This document shows positions 7,314 through 15,100 of a DNA stretch of 29,731 nt, piece by piece. The notes beneath the pieces are model-generated. The model saw only the letters and a program-made list of their open reading frames with translations, was not told where the DNA came from and did not search any database. This stretch comes from Treponema sp. UBA1233 (GTDB lineage Bacteria > Spirochaetota > Spirochaetia > Treponematales > Treponemataceae): assembly GCA_002309305.1 (NCBI GenBank), contig DBWR01000074.1:1-29731 (forward strand), given 5' to 3'. Each line of letters begins with the position of its first letter. The stretch's first letter is position 1. A program made the translations under genes and the position numbers.

Positions 7314-8248
7314 AGAAATCCATATTATTTTACTGTTTTGTCTTTATTTCTGTTTATGCTTTTGCTCAACAAGATTTCAAGGATTTTAGGGAAAGAGAAA
7401 AGTCTAGAAAGTATGAAATCAATGATAAAGATTATCATATAATATATGAAGCAATTCGTGATACTAATTCAGTTAAAATGAAGTATTATGATTATAAGGA
7501 TGGAGTGAAAATCAAAAAAGGTGAGAAATTTACCGTCAGTTATGAAGATGAAGCTTTTGAAAGTATTCTTTACTATGATAAATATGGATTAATAGTTACA
7601 AATCAAAAATCAAAAGAAGAATTAATTGTTCCTTTTAAGGATTTGGGGCTCCCTGGAAAACCAAGATTACCACAGTTGATATGCTCCAATAAATGGTGTT
7701 TTGATTATCATTATGATGTATTAGAATCGAAGAATCGTGAAACTCTGGGAAAATATGAGTGGTGGATAGATGTTTATGACAAAAAACTCCGTTCATATTT
7801 TGATAGAGATTTAGAGGGAAATGAAAAAGATTATAAATGGTTTGAAGTCTATGACACAACTCCTGAGATTATTATAACTGACAGCTGTATTAGTTTGTAT
7901 GGTTTCTTTTATCATTATCAGGCACAGGGATTTGTTGTAGATATTGATAAAAATAAAATAAAGGTTGTCTGGGCATCCACTCTATATGACCGTTGCTTTA
8001 ACGATGAGTTTGATTCTATAAAAACAAGTTATGAATCAATAATAGAATATGAACTTGACGGCGATTATCTTAATTTGATAATAGACGGCAATAAAATGAC
8101 TCTTGCAAAAAAATGTCAAAATTTTGATTCGGAATGGGATAATCTTTTAAAAACAAATAAATGTGACCTCTCTAAAGTAACCTGGCCCCGCCACGCCGAC
8201 GGAAGCTGTGATTACGACGGTAAGCCGAAGAAAGGGGGTAAGAAATGA
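7310..8248 (+). CDS. Secreted WPRHADGSCDYDG-family protein with extra N-terminal domain (array member 5)
   Basis: 312 residues with a signal peptide ending AFAQ near residue 20. About 100 additional residues precede the family core and contain YYDYKDGVKIKKGEKFTV. This resembles the start of the membrane-anchored relative at 10469 (YNYKKGDKFIYKI), suggesting a shared small beta-rich module. The core follows with WCFDYHYDVLESKNRETLGK, DYKWFE and ELDGDYLNLII. The protein ends CDLSKVTWPRHADGSCDYDG and KPKKGGKK. The tail DNA again supplies the ribosome binding site for the next gene (ATGA overlap at 8245-8248). Function unknown. Confidence 0.85.
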   Translation: MKKSILFYCFVFISVYAFAQQDFKDFREREKSRKYEINDKDYHIIYEAIRDTNSVKMKYYDYKDGVKIKKGEKFTVSYEDEAFESILYYDKYGLIVTNQKSKEELIVPFKDLGLPGKPRLPQLICSNKWCFDYHYDVLESKNRETLGKYEWWIDVYDKKLRSYFDRDLEGNEKDYKWFEVYDTTPEIIITDSCISLYGFFYHYQAQGFVVDIDKNKIKVVWASTLYDRCFNDEFDSIKTSYESIIEYELDGDYLNLIIDGNKMTLAKKCQNFDSEWDNLLKTNKCDLSKVTWPRHADGSCDYDGKPKKGGKK

Positions 8249-8658
8249 AAAAGAATATTCTTGTTTTATTGACATTTTTACTTGCTGTTAATATCGCTTA
8301 CTCAAAGGAATCTATACATAGTTTTCTTGAGGAATTAAACTCAGGGAATTATGTAATAGATTTTTACTGTGACGTTCTAAAATCCGGTAATAGAGATACA
8401 ATGCATAAATTTTCGAATATTTATGTTGATAGGGAATTTCCTGATCCAGATTATGGAGTTGTCAAATATAAATGGTATGAAAGAGAATCATATATAGAAC
8501 GCATTAAAATTAGAGTTGATGACCATTCTAATGAGATAGATTGCAAATATTTTGCAATATCAGATCATGGACTTTATATTGTGGATTCAGCTATAAGCAA
8601 AAATATCGAAATTCTATTTAAGGAGACTGCTAATAATGAGCTAAGAAGCGAGGAATAG
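8245..8658 (+). pseudogene. Truncated WPRHADGSCDYDG-family paralogue lacking the signature (array member 6)
   Basis: The 137-residue frame has a signal peptide (1-20) and an N-terminal half very similar to members 2 and 3: FLEELNSGNYVIDFYCDVLK, DREFPDPDYG, VVKYKWYE and DHGLYIVDS. It stops at TAG right after the point where the others continue into the GDYLxIYL block and the signature. The 53 bases after the stop show no remnant of the missing half. It is therefore a 3'-deleted copy sitting at the end of the array, next to the MATE gene. Since the signal peptide and first domain are intact, a short secreted product is still possible. It is translationally coupled to member 5 by ATGA. Confidence 0.65.
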
Positions 8659-8723
8659 CATGCGGGTAATTTTTGCCCAAAAAAATCTGAATTGAACATG
8701 ATGACGGAGCCTTGAATCAGAAA

Positions 8724-10070
8724 ATGACCAAAAACAATCAGCTTGACATGACAAATGGTCCCATACTCGGAAAGCTCCTTAAATTCAGCATTCCGATCAT
8801 TTGCTCTAACTTTCTTCAGCTTATGTTCAATGCGGCAGATATTGCTGTTGTCGGTAAATTTGCAGGCGATGCTTCTCTTGCGGCTGTAGGTTCAAGTACC
8901 TCCCTGATCAATCTCCTTATAAATCTTTTTATAGGCCTTTCGATAGGAACAAACGTAATTGCGGCAAAGCATTTTGGGGCTCAGAACAACGACAAGATTC
9001 AAAAGACAGTCCACACTTCAATCGTAATCTCCTTGATATGCGGAATCTGCATCACGATTATGGGGCTTCTTCTTTCCAGACAGATTCTTATACGCATGAA
9101 TACCATAGACGAGGTGCTGCCGCTTTCCACGATTTATCTTCGCATTTATTTCTCCGGTATAACCGCGACGATGGTATATAATTTTGGAAGTGCATTGCTT
9201 CGGGCAAAGGGAGACACACAGAGGCCGCTTTATGTCCTTTTTTCTGCCGGTATCCTGAACCTTGTGATGAACCTGCTCTTTGTGATTGTCTTTAAGATGA
9301 ATGTTGCGGGAGTTGCATGGGCTACGGTTATCTCGCAGACATATTCCGCTGTTTTTGTGATTGTACTTTTGGTACGGGAGAAAGATGCTTTTCATCTTGA
9401 CATCAAGAAACTGTCGCTTAACCGAGAAAGCTTTTTTGAGATACTCAAGATTGGTCTTCCGGCTGGATTACAGGGTGTAATGTTCTCCATATCAAATGTG
9501 CAGATTCAATCTTCAATCAATTTATTCGGGAAGGAGCTTATCGCAGGAAATTCCGCCACATGTAGTCTTGAGGATTTCCTGTATCAGATGATGAACGGCT
9601 TTGCCATGGGAACACTCACATTTTGCTCACAGAATATCGGTGCAGGTAAAATCGACAGGATCAAGAAGGAAGTTCCTGTTGCTCTCTTTTGCACGGCTTT
9701 TACAGGCTTGTTCTTTGGAGGTCTTTTCTTTGTTTTTGGCCGCCAGCTGCTTTCAATATACACGACAAATCCGGATGTCATCGAGGCCGGCAGGAGCAGG
9801 ATGATTGTTACGATGCTGAGTATTTTTATATGCGGTATGATGCATTGCCTTGGAAACTCCATACGCGGAATTGGTCATTCAATAATGCCGGTGGTTTCCA
9901 TAATGCTGGGCTGCTGCGTTTTCCGTGTTTTCTGGATAGCAGTTATATTTAAAATTGAACAGTTCCACACCCCGTTTACAATTTTTGTAAGCTATCCAAT
10001 AAGCTGGACAATTACAGCAATTGCAAACGTGATATTCTTCTGTTATTACCGGAAAAAACTTGAAAAATAA
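8724..10070 (+). CDS. MATE-family multidrug/Na+ antiporter
   Basis: A roughly 450-residue polytopic membrane protein. The N-terminus DMTNGPILGKLLKFSIPII leading to NAADIAVVGKFAG is the standard first helix of MATE exporters (NorM/DinF/MepA-like). About twelve hydrophobic segments are visible, with a second-half repeat beginning near ILKIGLPAGLQGVMFSISN, which matches the internal duplication of the family. MATE proteins export cationic drugs or metabolites using Na+ or H+ gradients; the substrate here cannot be told. The start is uncertain: the ATG at 8724 gives a typical family N-terminus but lacks a well-spaced ribosome binding site, while TTG at 8712 has GGAG only two bases away. Its GC-richer composition differs from the array genes around it. 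Confidence 0.87.
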   Translation: MTKNNQLDMTNGPILGKLLKFSIPIICSNFLQLMFNAADIAVVGKFAGDASLAAVGSSTSLINLLINLFIGLSIGTNVIAAKHFGAQNNDKIQKTVHTSIVISLICGICITIMGLLLSRQILIRMNTIDEVLPLSTIYLRIYFSGITATMVYNFGSALLRAKGDTQRPLYVLFSAGILNLVMNLLFVIVFKMNVAGVAWATVISQTYSAVFVIVLLVREKDAFHLDIKKLSLNRESFFEILKIGLPAGLQGVMFSISNVQIQSSINLFGKELIAGNSATCSLEDFLYQMMNGFAMGTLTFCSQNIGAGKIDRIKKEVPVALFCTAFTGLFFGGLFFVFGRQLLSIYTTNPDVIEAGRSRMIVTMLSIFICGMMHCLGNSIRGIGHSIMPVVSIMLGCCVFRVFWIAVIFKIEQFHTPFTIFVSYPISWTITAIANVIFFCYYRKKLEK

Positions 10071-10076
10071 TATTTT

Positions 10077-10319
10077 CTAGAAGTTTCCGCCGTCGTAACC
10101 CCAGTCGGAGGTTCCCCAGTAAGATATGTAAATTGAATCGCCTGGAATATCCAGAAGCGATTTGAATATCTCGCAGATTTTAGCGGTCATGCGGTTGCTT
10201 GAGGCAGAGTTGACTGAGCCAAGAATCTTTACCTCGACATAGGCACCTTTATCCAGCTTGCGGCCTCCAAAATACAAATCCTGATTGTCCTCTATGCTGA
10301 GCATAAGATAGCTTTCCGG
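10077..10319 (-). pseudogene. MIF/phenylpyruvate tautomerase-family fragment lacking its N-terminal third
   Basis: The minus strand encodes PESYLMLSIEDNQDLYFGG, AYVEVKILGSV, MTAKICEIFKSLLDIP, DSIYISYWGTSDWGYDGGNF. This follows the last two thirds of bacterial MIF-like tautomerases, which usually have P-E-S-W-L-M, G-(x)n-VEVK, IYV and WGWNGxxF in this order. In family members about 35 residues precede PES, including the catalytic Pro-1. Here the codon before it is TAA (10320-10322), and no MIF start can be found in the next 60 bases in any frame. An ATG inside the fragment at 10302-10304 would give 75 residues, but without Pro-1 it could not tautomerise. It converges on the MATE gene. Confidence 0.7.
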
Positions 10320-10362
10320 TTACCAAGCTTAGAATTTAGTTTTTCAAATTTAAGAATTTTTG

Positions 10363-10392
10363 TTGATTTGCAATGCGTTAATATGCTATAAT
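10363..10392 (+). promoter_or_regulatory. Extended -10 promoter for the membrane-anchored pair
   Basis: TTGATT (10363-10368), an 18-base spacer and TATAAT (10387-10392) preceded by TG at 10384-10385. This is a good vegetative sigma promoter with an extended -10. It lies about 75 bases upstream of the gene at 10469, and nothing else codes on this strand in between, so it probably drives the genes from 10469 to 13822. Confidence 0.65.
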
Positions 10393-10468
10393 AAAGATAT
10401 CTGGTTGTTTCTTGGGATTCCACGCCGGAGCCCTAAGAGTTGTATATAAAAAAGTGAGGAAACCATCG

Positions 10469-11542
10469 ATGAAAAAAGTAATATTAGCGGTTTTATTGTT
10501 TTCCATCCCATTTATTCTGTTTTCACAGGAATTTACAATCACTTTAAGGAAAGATTTACTACTTACAGATGACTATGGTACAGAATATAACTACAAAAAA
10601 GGTGACAAATTTATTTATAAAATTGATAAAGATGGTTTTGGCGTTTCTAGAGATGAACCTTTAAGAATAAAGATATATTTCGATGATTCAGAAGGCAATA
10701 GATGTGATAGTCAAATCAATGATGTTTCCTTAGAAGATTATGATTATAAAATGACAGATGATATAAAAAACTATTACTGGATTCCATCATATTATTACAC
10801 TGTATCAAAAGAAGAAAATGTAAGAAACTCATTATTCAGATATGAACCATACTGGAAAACATTCACTTTTGTAGCTGAAGATGATCCAGAGTGGTATGAA
10901 TTTTTTGGTATACGACGTTATTTTTTTGGTGATTTTTATTTCGTAGTTTTTGGTGGGTATTATTATAACGATGTCGATTTTTTTGCATATCTGGAAGAAG
11001 TTTCAGATACAAGAATAGTCTACAATGTACAGAAAATGTATTCGCATTTTTTTGATTATAAAGAAGAGCTCTATTATAATCAGCCAGATTTCTTGCCGCT
11101 TTTTGAAAAAGAAACGCCTTTTAAAATCATTCTAACAATCGACGGCGATTACATGAAAATGTATATAGATGAGGTGTCTGAAGGGAACCTTTTCCAAACA
11201 TTAGTTCGCACAACACCAGAGGCATGCAATCAATTAGAGGAAAAAATTCTGTATCAATTAAACGGTCCATCAGAAAGCGAGGAAGATTCCTATATGGATT
11301 ACATTTACGAACCTATGGCTGAAGAAGAAAGCGATTGGAGCGGTGATGAGCTCCCTGTAAGTGATGTAAAAATCACAGAAGATATCCAACCCACACAAGA
11401 GCCTGTAGCGGTTGTCGAACAGACTTCAAATCTGTTGCTTATTATAATTCTGGCTTCTGCGGGAGTGCTGTTGCTTGTTATTGTATTGGTGGTTGTGGTT
11501 GCTAGGAAGAAAAAAAAAGAAAGCAATGATTTAAACATATAA
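10469..11542 (+). CDS. Membrane-anchored relative of the array proteins (signal peptide plus C-terminal TM helix)
   Basis: 357 residues from the ATG at 10469, chosen because GTGAGGA lies eight bases upstream; a longer frame from 10412 lacks one. Residues 1-20 form a signal peptide ending in FSQ. Then come a beta-rich N-terminal part (EYNYKKGDKFIYKIDKDG), a family-like core (YYWIPSYYYTVSKEENVRNS) and TIDGDYMKMYIDEVSEGN. The WPRHADGSCDYDG signature is missing. An acidic stretch leads to a transmembrane helix (about 322-345) followed by RKKKKE, giving a type I topology with the body outside the cytoplasm. It has the same end architecture as the next gene. Composition is AT-rich. Function unknown. 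Confidence 0.82.
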   Translation: MKKVILAVLLFSIPFILFSQEFTITLRKDLLLTDDYGTEYNYKKGDKFIYKIDKDGFGVSRDEPLRIKIYFDDSEGNRCDSQINDVSLEDYDYKMTDDIKNYYWIPSYYYTVSKEENVRNSLFRYEPYWKTFTFVAEDDPEWYEFFGIRRYFFGDFYFVVFGGYYYNDVDFFAYLEEVSDTRIVYNVQKMYSHFFDYKEELYYNQPDFLPLFEKETPFKIILTIDGDYMKMYIDEVSEGNLFQTLVRTTPEACNQLEEKILYQLNGPSESEEDSYMDYIYEPMAEEESDWSGDELPVSDVKITEDIQPTQEPVAVVEQTSNLLLIIILASAGVLLLVIVLVVVVARKKKKESNDLNI

Positions 11543-11595
11543 TAATGGCGGGATTTACGGTTAAAGCTAATCGACAAAATGGAGGTTTATTTTTT

Positions 11596-12753
11596 ATGAA
11601 AAGAATTGTTTTTTTTATGTTGTTTTTACTGACTGTTACTTTTGCTTATAGTCAAGAGTGTTTATGGAAGACAAACAAAAAAGGATATTACTATATACCA
11701 GACAACCATTCAATTCGCGGTTATTCCCAGAGTGAACAAATCTATGAAAAAAATATGGATGTATACATCTATAAATATGTCTTTTTAGATGTTAAGACAT
11801 ATAAAGTCCTTGGTCTGGTTGATGAAAGCGAACAGTTGTATATTGATTTTGATGACCTTAATTTTAAAGATTCTTCAACTTATTTGCCAGAGGAAATTTT
11901 TAAAGGAAAATGGATACATTCATATTATTTTGATGCATTAAAAGCAAAAAATCCTAAAGTAATTTTACAAAATGAACCATGGTGGGATGAAAAGAATGGG
12001 TGGAAGCCTGATCCATACGGAGAATATCCTTTGTCATGGGGAGAAGAATTTCAATATAATTATGGTTCATATTATTTTACTAAATTTACATTTTGTAATG
12101 GTAAAATATATTATTTTATAGATAAAATTCAAAAAAAAGATAAATATTATTATATTACCTCTAAAAGAAGAATTACGACTGAATATGATGACGAAACTCG
12201 AAAAGAATATCTAAAATCATCGGATTATAAAAAGATACAAAATTATTCAGAAATTGATTTAATCATATCACTTGATGGTGATTATATGGATATTTATTTG
12301 AATTCTACAGATAATCATTTGGGGACATATTGTTTTGCAGATTCAGAAACTGTTCGTCAACTTTGGTTTTTTGCTCGAGATATTGATTCGCTTCCTGTAG
12401 ATTTTGATAATGTTAGATATCCCCGCCACGCCGACGGTTCATGCGACTACGACTACGAGGCAGATCCGTATTTAGTTCAATTTTCAGATGACGATTCATT
12501 TGTTGCAGATATAGACGATGAAATCTTTGAATACGAAGAAGAATACGATTGGGACGATGATAGATTATTTGAAAACAATGAAGAAATAACTGAAGCTATC
12601 CAGTCCAATCAAGAACCTGCCACAATTGAAAAACAATCTTCAAACCTGCTACTTATTGCAATTCTTGTTTCAGTGGGAATACTGCTGATTCTTGTGATTA
12701 TCTTAATTATTCTTAAAAAACGAAACAAATATGGAGGTTTTTATGCATATTAA
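11596..12753 (+). CDS. Membrane-anchored WPRHADGSCDYDG-family protein
   Basis: 385 residues from the ATG at 11596, which has GGAGGT ten bases upstream; the frame could open at 11545 but that start has no ribosome binding site. The signal peptide ends AYSQ. An N-terminal region unlike the others precedes the core WIHSYYFDALKAKNPKVILQ, then SLDGDYMDIYLNSTDN and the signature variant YPRHADGSCDYDY near residues 275-287. A long Asp/Glu-rich linker follows. A transmembrane helix near 351-373 ends in KKRNK and a short cytoplasmic tail. This gene combines the array signature with the membrane anchor of the preceding gene, linking the two groups. It overlaps the following gene by 11 bases. Confidence 0.85.
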   Translation: MKRIVFFMLFLLTVTFAYSQECLWKTNKKGYYYIPDNHSIRGYSQSEQIYEKNMDVYIYKYVFLDVKTYKVLGLVDESEQLYIDFDDLNFKDSSTYLPEEIFKGKWIHSYYFDALKAKNPKVILQNEPWWDEKNGWKPDPYGEYPLSWGEEFQYNYGSYYFTKFTFCNGKIYYFIDKIQKKDKYYYITSKRRITTEYDDETRKEYLKSSDYKKIQNYSEIDLIISLDGDYMDIYLNSTDNHLGTYCFADSETVRQLWFFARDIDSLPVDFDNVRYPRHADGSCDYDYEADPYLVQFSDDDSFVADIDDEIFEYEEEYDWDDDRLFENNEEITEAIQSNQEPATIEKQSSNLLLIAILVSVGILLILVIILIILKKRNKYGGFYAY

Positions 12754-13822
12754 GCAAAATGGTATTTTTGTGCTTGGAATGTTGATTCTGCTTGTTTCAT
12801 ATACAAAGAAAAGTACGGCAGAACAACCAGAGAATAATAAAACGCTTGTAGATTCTGGAGGAATTAAAATTTACGCCCCAGTTGCACAGTATATGCTGAT
12901 TGATGAAAAGGATCCTGTAAGATTCTCTCCCTTAAATATGTTTGATGGTGATAGTGAAACTGTTTATAAAGTCAGATCTGAAGAAGTGGATATGAATGAA
13001 TATTTGCTTGATATTCTTTTCGCAGAACCTGCAGTTTTTGATACTCTGACAATAAGGGCAGGAAACTTTCACAAAAAGGAATACAAAGAATCAAATCGAC
13101 TTAAGAATTTGTCAATTGAATTACTAAATTGTTTAAACAAGGATTATGACCAGGAGATTGAGTTGCAAGATAAGTGTATAGAACAGATCCTATATGAAGG
13201 AGAGGAAATCGTTGTAACAGAACTTAGAATCAAAGTAAATACGGTATATCGGGGCAGACATGATGATATCACAATTTCGGATCTTCTTTTTTACTTAAAC
13301 GGTGAGCAGCAGTCTGTATCGTTTGACAAAGGTAAATGTATTTTTGGAGAAAATTTCGACTGGTATGAATATGACGAGCAGGGACGACTTATTAAGAGTG
13401 AATATCAGGCGGGACACGCAGGTGGTGGTATGACACTCTACAAATATGAAAACGGGAAAATTTTCGCGATGAGCAAATCCTGGGAGGAAGACGACAATGC
13501 TGAACATGAATATGTAGAGATAGAAAGCACTGAAGATTCCTCCAAAGATGTTAAGATTTACTACAAGGACGGTAAAAAGAGTGTTGAAATGTATTCCCAT
13601 AAGGAACATAATTTTTTACCTAACTATGATTACGACAGTTACTATATAAATCAGTATCTCTATGATGAAACAGGGCGTGTCCGCTGTCTTATAAGGATTT
13701 GTGAGAACGAAAACTGGTCTAATAAGTTTACCGAATTTTCCTACAACGAAAAAAATCAACTTGTTAAACAAGTAGGTTATGAAGATGCTACAATCTATAC
13801 AGATAGATATATGGGAAAATAA
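12743..13822 (+). CDS. Secreted discoidin/NADase-type sugar-binding-like protein with apparently lost lipobox
   Basis: 359 residues from the ATG at 12743, set by TGGAGGT five bases upstream. The leader ends LLVSYTKKS, exactly where a lipobox (LLVSC) would be expected; Tyr20 is TAT, one base from TGT. Residues about 40-195 resemble the F5/8 type C (discoidin) fold found in spirochaete NADase-type glycan-binding proteins: NMFDGDSETVYKV, LLDILFAEPAVFDTLTIRAG, ELRIKVNTVYRGRHDDITIS. The C-terminal half has repeat-like segments YEYDEQGRLIKSEY and YLYDETGRVRCLI, typical of YD-type repeats. It is probably an exported binding protein. It overlaps the preceding gene and is likely cotranscribed with it. 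Confidence 0.75.
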   Translation: MHIKQNGIFVLGMLILLVSYTKKSTAEQPENNKTLVDSGGIKIYAPVAQYMLIDEKDPVRFSPLNMFDGDSETVYKVRSEEVDMNEYLLDILFAEPAVFDTLTIRAGNFHKKEYKESNRLKNLSIELLNCLNKDYDQEIELQDKCIEQILYEGEEIVVTELRIKVNTVYRGRHDDITISDLLFYLNGEQQSVSFDKGKCIFGENFDWYEYDEQGRLIKSEYQAGHAGGGMTLYKYENGKIFAMSKSWEEDDNAEHEYVEIESTEDSSKDVKIYYKDGKKSVEMYSHKEHNFLPNYDYDSYYINQYLYDETGRVRCLIRICENENWSNKFTEFSYNEKNQLVKQVGYEDATIYTDRYMGK

Positions 13823-14058
13823 AAAAATTGGTTATAGTTAATGTCTATGCCGGTAAAAAGTATAAGGATTTGTGTATTCAGTATCTGGTGGTGGAGTAAG
13901 CGAACATATTAAAAAAAACTTGTTCAGGAAAAAATGGTGTTAATACCAAGGAGTTGTCCTGTATGGATAAAGAACTGGTAAATGAATGGTTAAGATTTGC
14001 AGAAAAAAAGTAAAACAGTTTGTAGAAACCATTATTTTTCAGGATGAAACAAATACTC
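13823..14058. other. Non-coding interval with a possible gene scrap
   Basis: No intact gene is seen between the stop of the discoidin-like gene and the convergent stop of the next one. An isolated 16-codon frame at 13963-14013, with AAGGAG upstream, reads MDKELVNEWLRFAEKK. This resembles the first residues of HEPN-domain proteins but is too short to classify. No clear terminator stem was found. Confidence 0.3.
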
Positions 14059-15036
14059 CTACTCACTGATTAAAAAGAGGTCCAGGGTGGCGTCGGTCCA
14101 TTTTCGGCTCAGGGCCGGGTATTTGTCCTGCAGGCTGATGAACATCCTTACCGCGTCGCTGAATTTTCCGTTGTAGTAATAGCATTCTCCAAGATAAAAG
14201 TATGCCCTGTCCTTGGTGGACGGATTTCTGGAACCGAGGGTAAAGTCATACAGCTCCTTTTCGGCTTGTGCATAGCGCCTGTTTATAAACGAACTCTTGA
14301 GTATGTCAAACAGGACCGCATCATCCCCGCTTTCCGCCTTTACGATATCCTCCTGGAAAATATGGTATTCCAGAACGGTCTGTTTTGCGGTGGGCTTGGC
14401 TTCAACCAGGGAAAGTGCTGTATTACGGACGCTTTTGTCTATAGTCGGGTCGGGATAATCCTCTCCGTCAAGAATGTCCATGTACGGCAGGGGCCTTTCC
14501 CTCAATTCGTTGTCGCGGTAGATTTTTTCGGTCTTCTGCTGCTCAATCGTCGTGTCGGTGGCAGAACGTCCCTTTGCCCTTATGCCCGCAACCGTCGCAT
14601 TTACACCCGGAAGAATCAGGGTATAGGCTTTTCCAATGACTTCCGACGGTTTTCTGTCATACTGCTCGTCATAATACAAGTTGTTTTCGTAACCGCCGCT
14701 TTCACTTTCAAGGACGACACAAACTACGGCATAATAGTAATCCTTAAGGTCGGTGACTGTATCCTGCCATGTTTCGGTTCTGGGGTGGGTTACGGTCAGT
14801 GGAATCATGTTTTCTATTGATTTTATGGGTTTTATGTCCCGGTAAATTGAAATTCCTGTGATTGTCTTTCCGGAAGGGTTCTGCGGAAGTGACCAGCGCA
14901 GCTCGATTTTGTTTGTGGATACGGTGGAAGTCTCTATATTGCTTACAACCGGCCTTGTGGTCTGGGAAAAAGCGCAAATTCCCATGAAAAGCATGCAGAT
15001 GAGAAAAATATGCCTAAAAAGTTGTGTTTTCTTCAT
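14059..15036 (-). CDS. Secreted FN3-like and TPR-like protein
   Basis: 325 residues with a signal peptide (about 1-25, ending CAFSQ). Residues 30-115 look like a fibronectin type III or similar beta-sandwich: TNKIELRWSLPQNPSGKTIT, GISIYRD and DYYYAVVCVV. A polar middle follows. The last 90 residues form TPR-like helices (SFINRRYAQAEKELYDF, RAYFYLGECYYYNGKFSDAV), like those of tol-pal-linked or outer-membrane assembly TPR proteins. A periplasmic or surface role as an adaptor is inferred. No ribosome binding site is visible before the ATG, and an AT-rich TATATAAAAT lies directly upstream, so its message may have a very short leader. It is divergent from the Cas2-like gene with 64 bases between starts. 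Confidence 0.75.
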   Translation of the reverse strand: MKKTQLFRHIFLICMLFMGICAFSQTTRPVVSNIETSTVSTNKIELRWSLPQNPSGKTITGISIYRDIKPIKSIENMIPLTVTHPRTETWQDTVTDLKDYYYAVVCVVLESESGGYENNLYYDEQYDRKPSEVIGKAYTLILPGVNATVAGIRAKGRSATDTTIEQQKTEKIYRDNELRERPLPYMDILDGEDYPDPTIDKSVRNTALSLVEAKPTAKQTVLEYHIFQEDIVKAESGDDAVLFDILKSSFINRRYAQAEKELYDFTLGSRNPSTKDRAYFYLGECYYYNGKFSDAVRMFISLQDKYPALSRKWTDATLDLFLISE

Positions 15037-15065
15037 ATTTTATATAATCGAACAAAATTTACGGT

Positions 15066-15094
15066 TTGACAAGATGCAATGTTTTAATTATTCT
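15066..15094 (+). promoter_or_regulatory. Promoter placing transcription start on the Cas2-like ATG
   Basis: A perfect TTGACA (15066-15071), 17-base spacer and TATTCT (15089-15094). Six or seven bases beyond the -10 element falls the ATG at 15101, and no ribosome binding site precedes that codon. This geometry predicts a leaderless mRNA. The site lies in the short divergent gap shared with the FN3-like gene. Confidence 0.5.
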
Positions 15095-15100
15095 ATAGAT

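Noticed and set aside
8659..8711. Terminator after the array (GGGTAA/TTGCCC hairpin at 8665-8679)
   Set aside because: The 6-bp stem is followed by a run of A on this strand, not T, and no T-run follows it on the other strand either.
10412..10468. Extra N-terminal codons for the gene at 10469
   Set aside because: No ribosome binding site precedes 10412 and the added residues would block the signal peptide; the ATG at 10469 has GTGAGGA at good spacing.
11545..11595. Extra N-terminal codons for the gene at 11596
   Set aside because: The ATG at 11596 follows GGAGGT and starts a clean signal peptide; the upstream start does not.
13963..14013. A HEPN toxin gene
   Set aside because: Only 16 codons with a suggestive start; no catalytic RxxxxH motif and no partner nucleotidyltransferase in the flanking sequence. 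Kept only as a note.
3734..14058. A mobile element or prophage
   Set aside because: No integrase, transposase, phage gene, tRNA target or terminal inverted repeats are seen; the island is defined only by composition and content.
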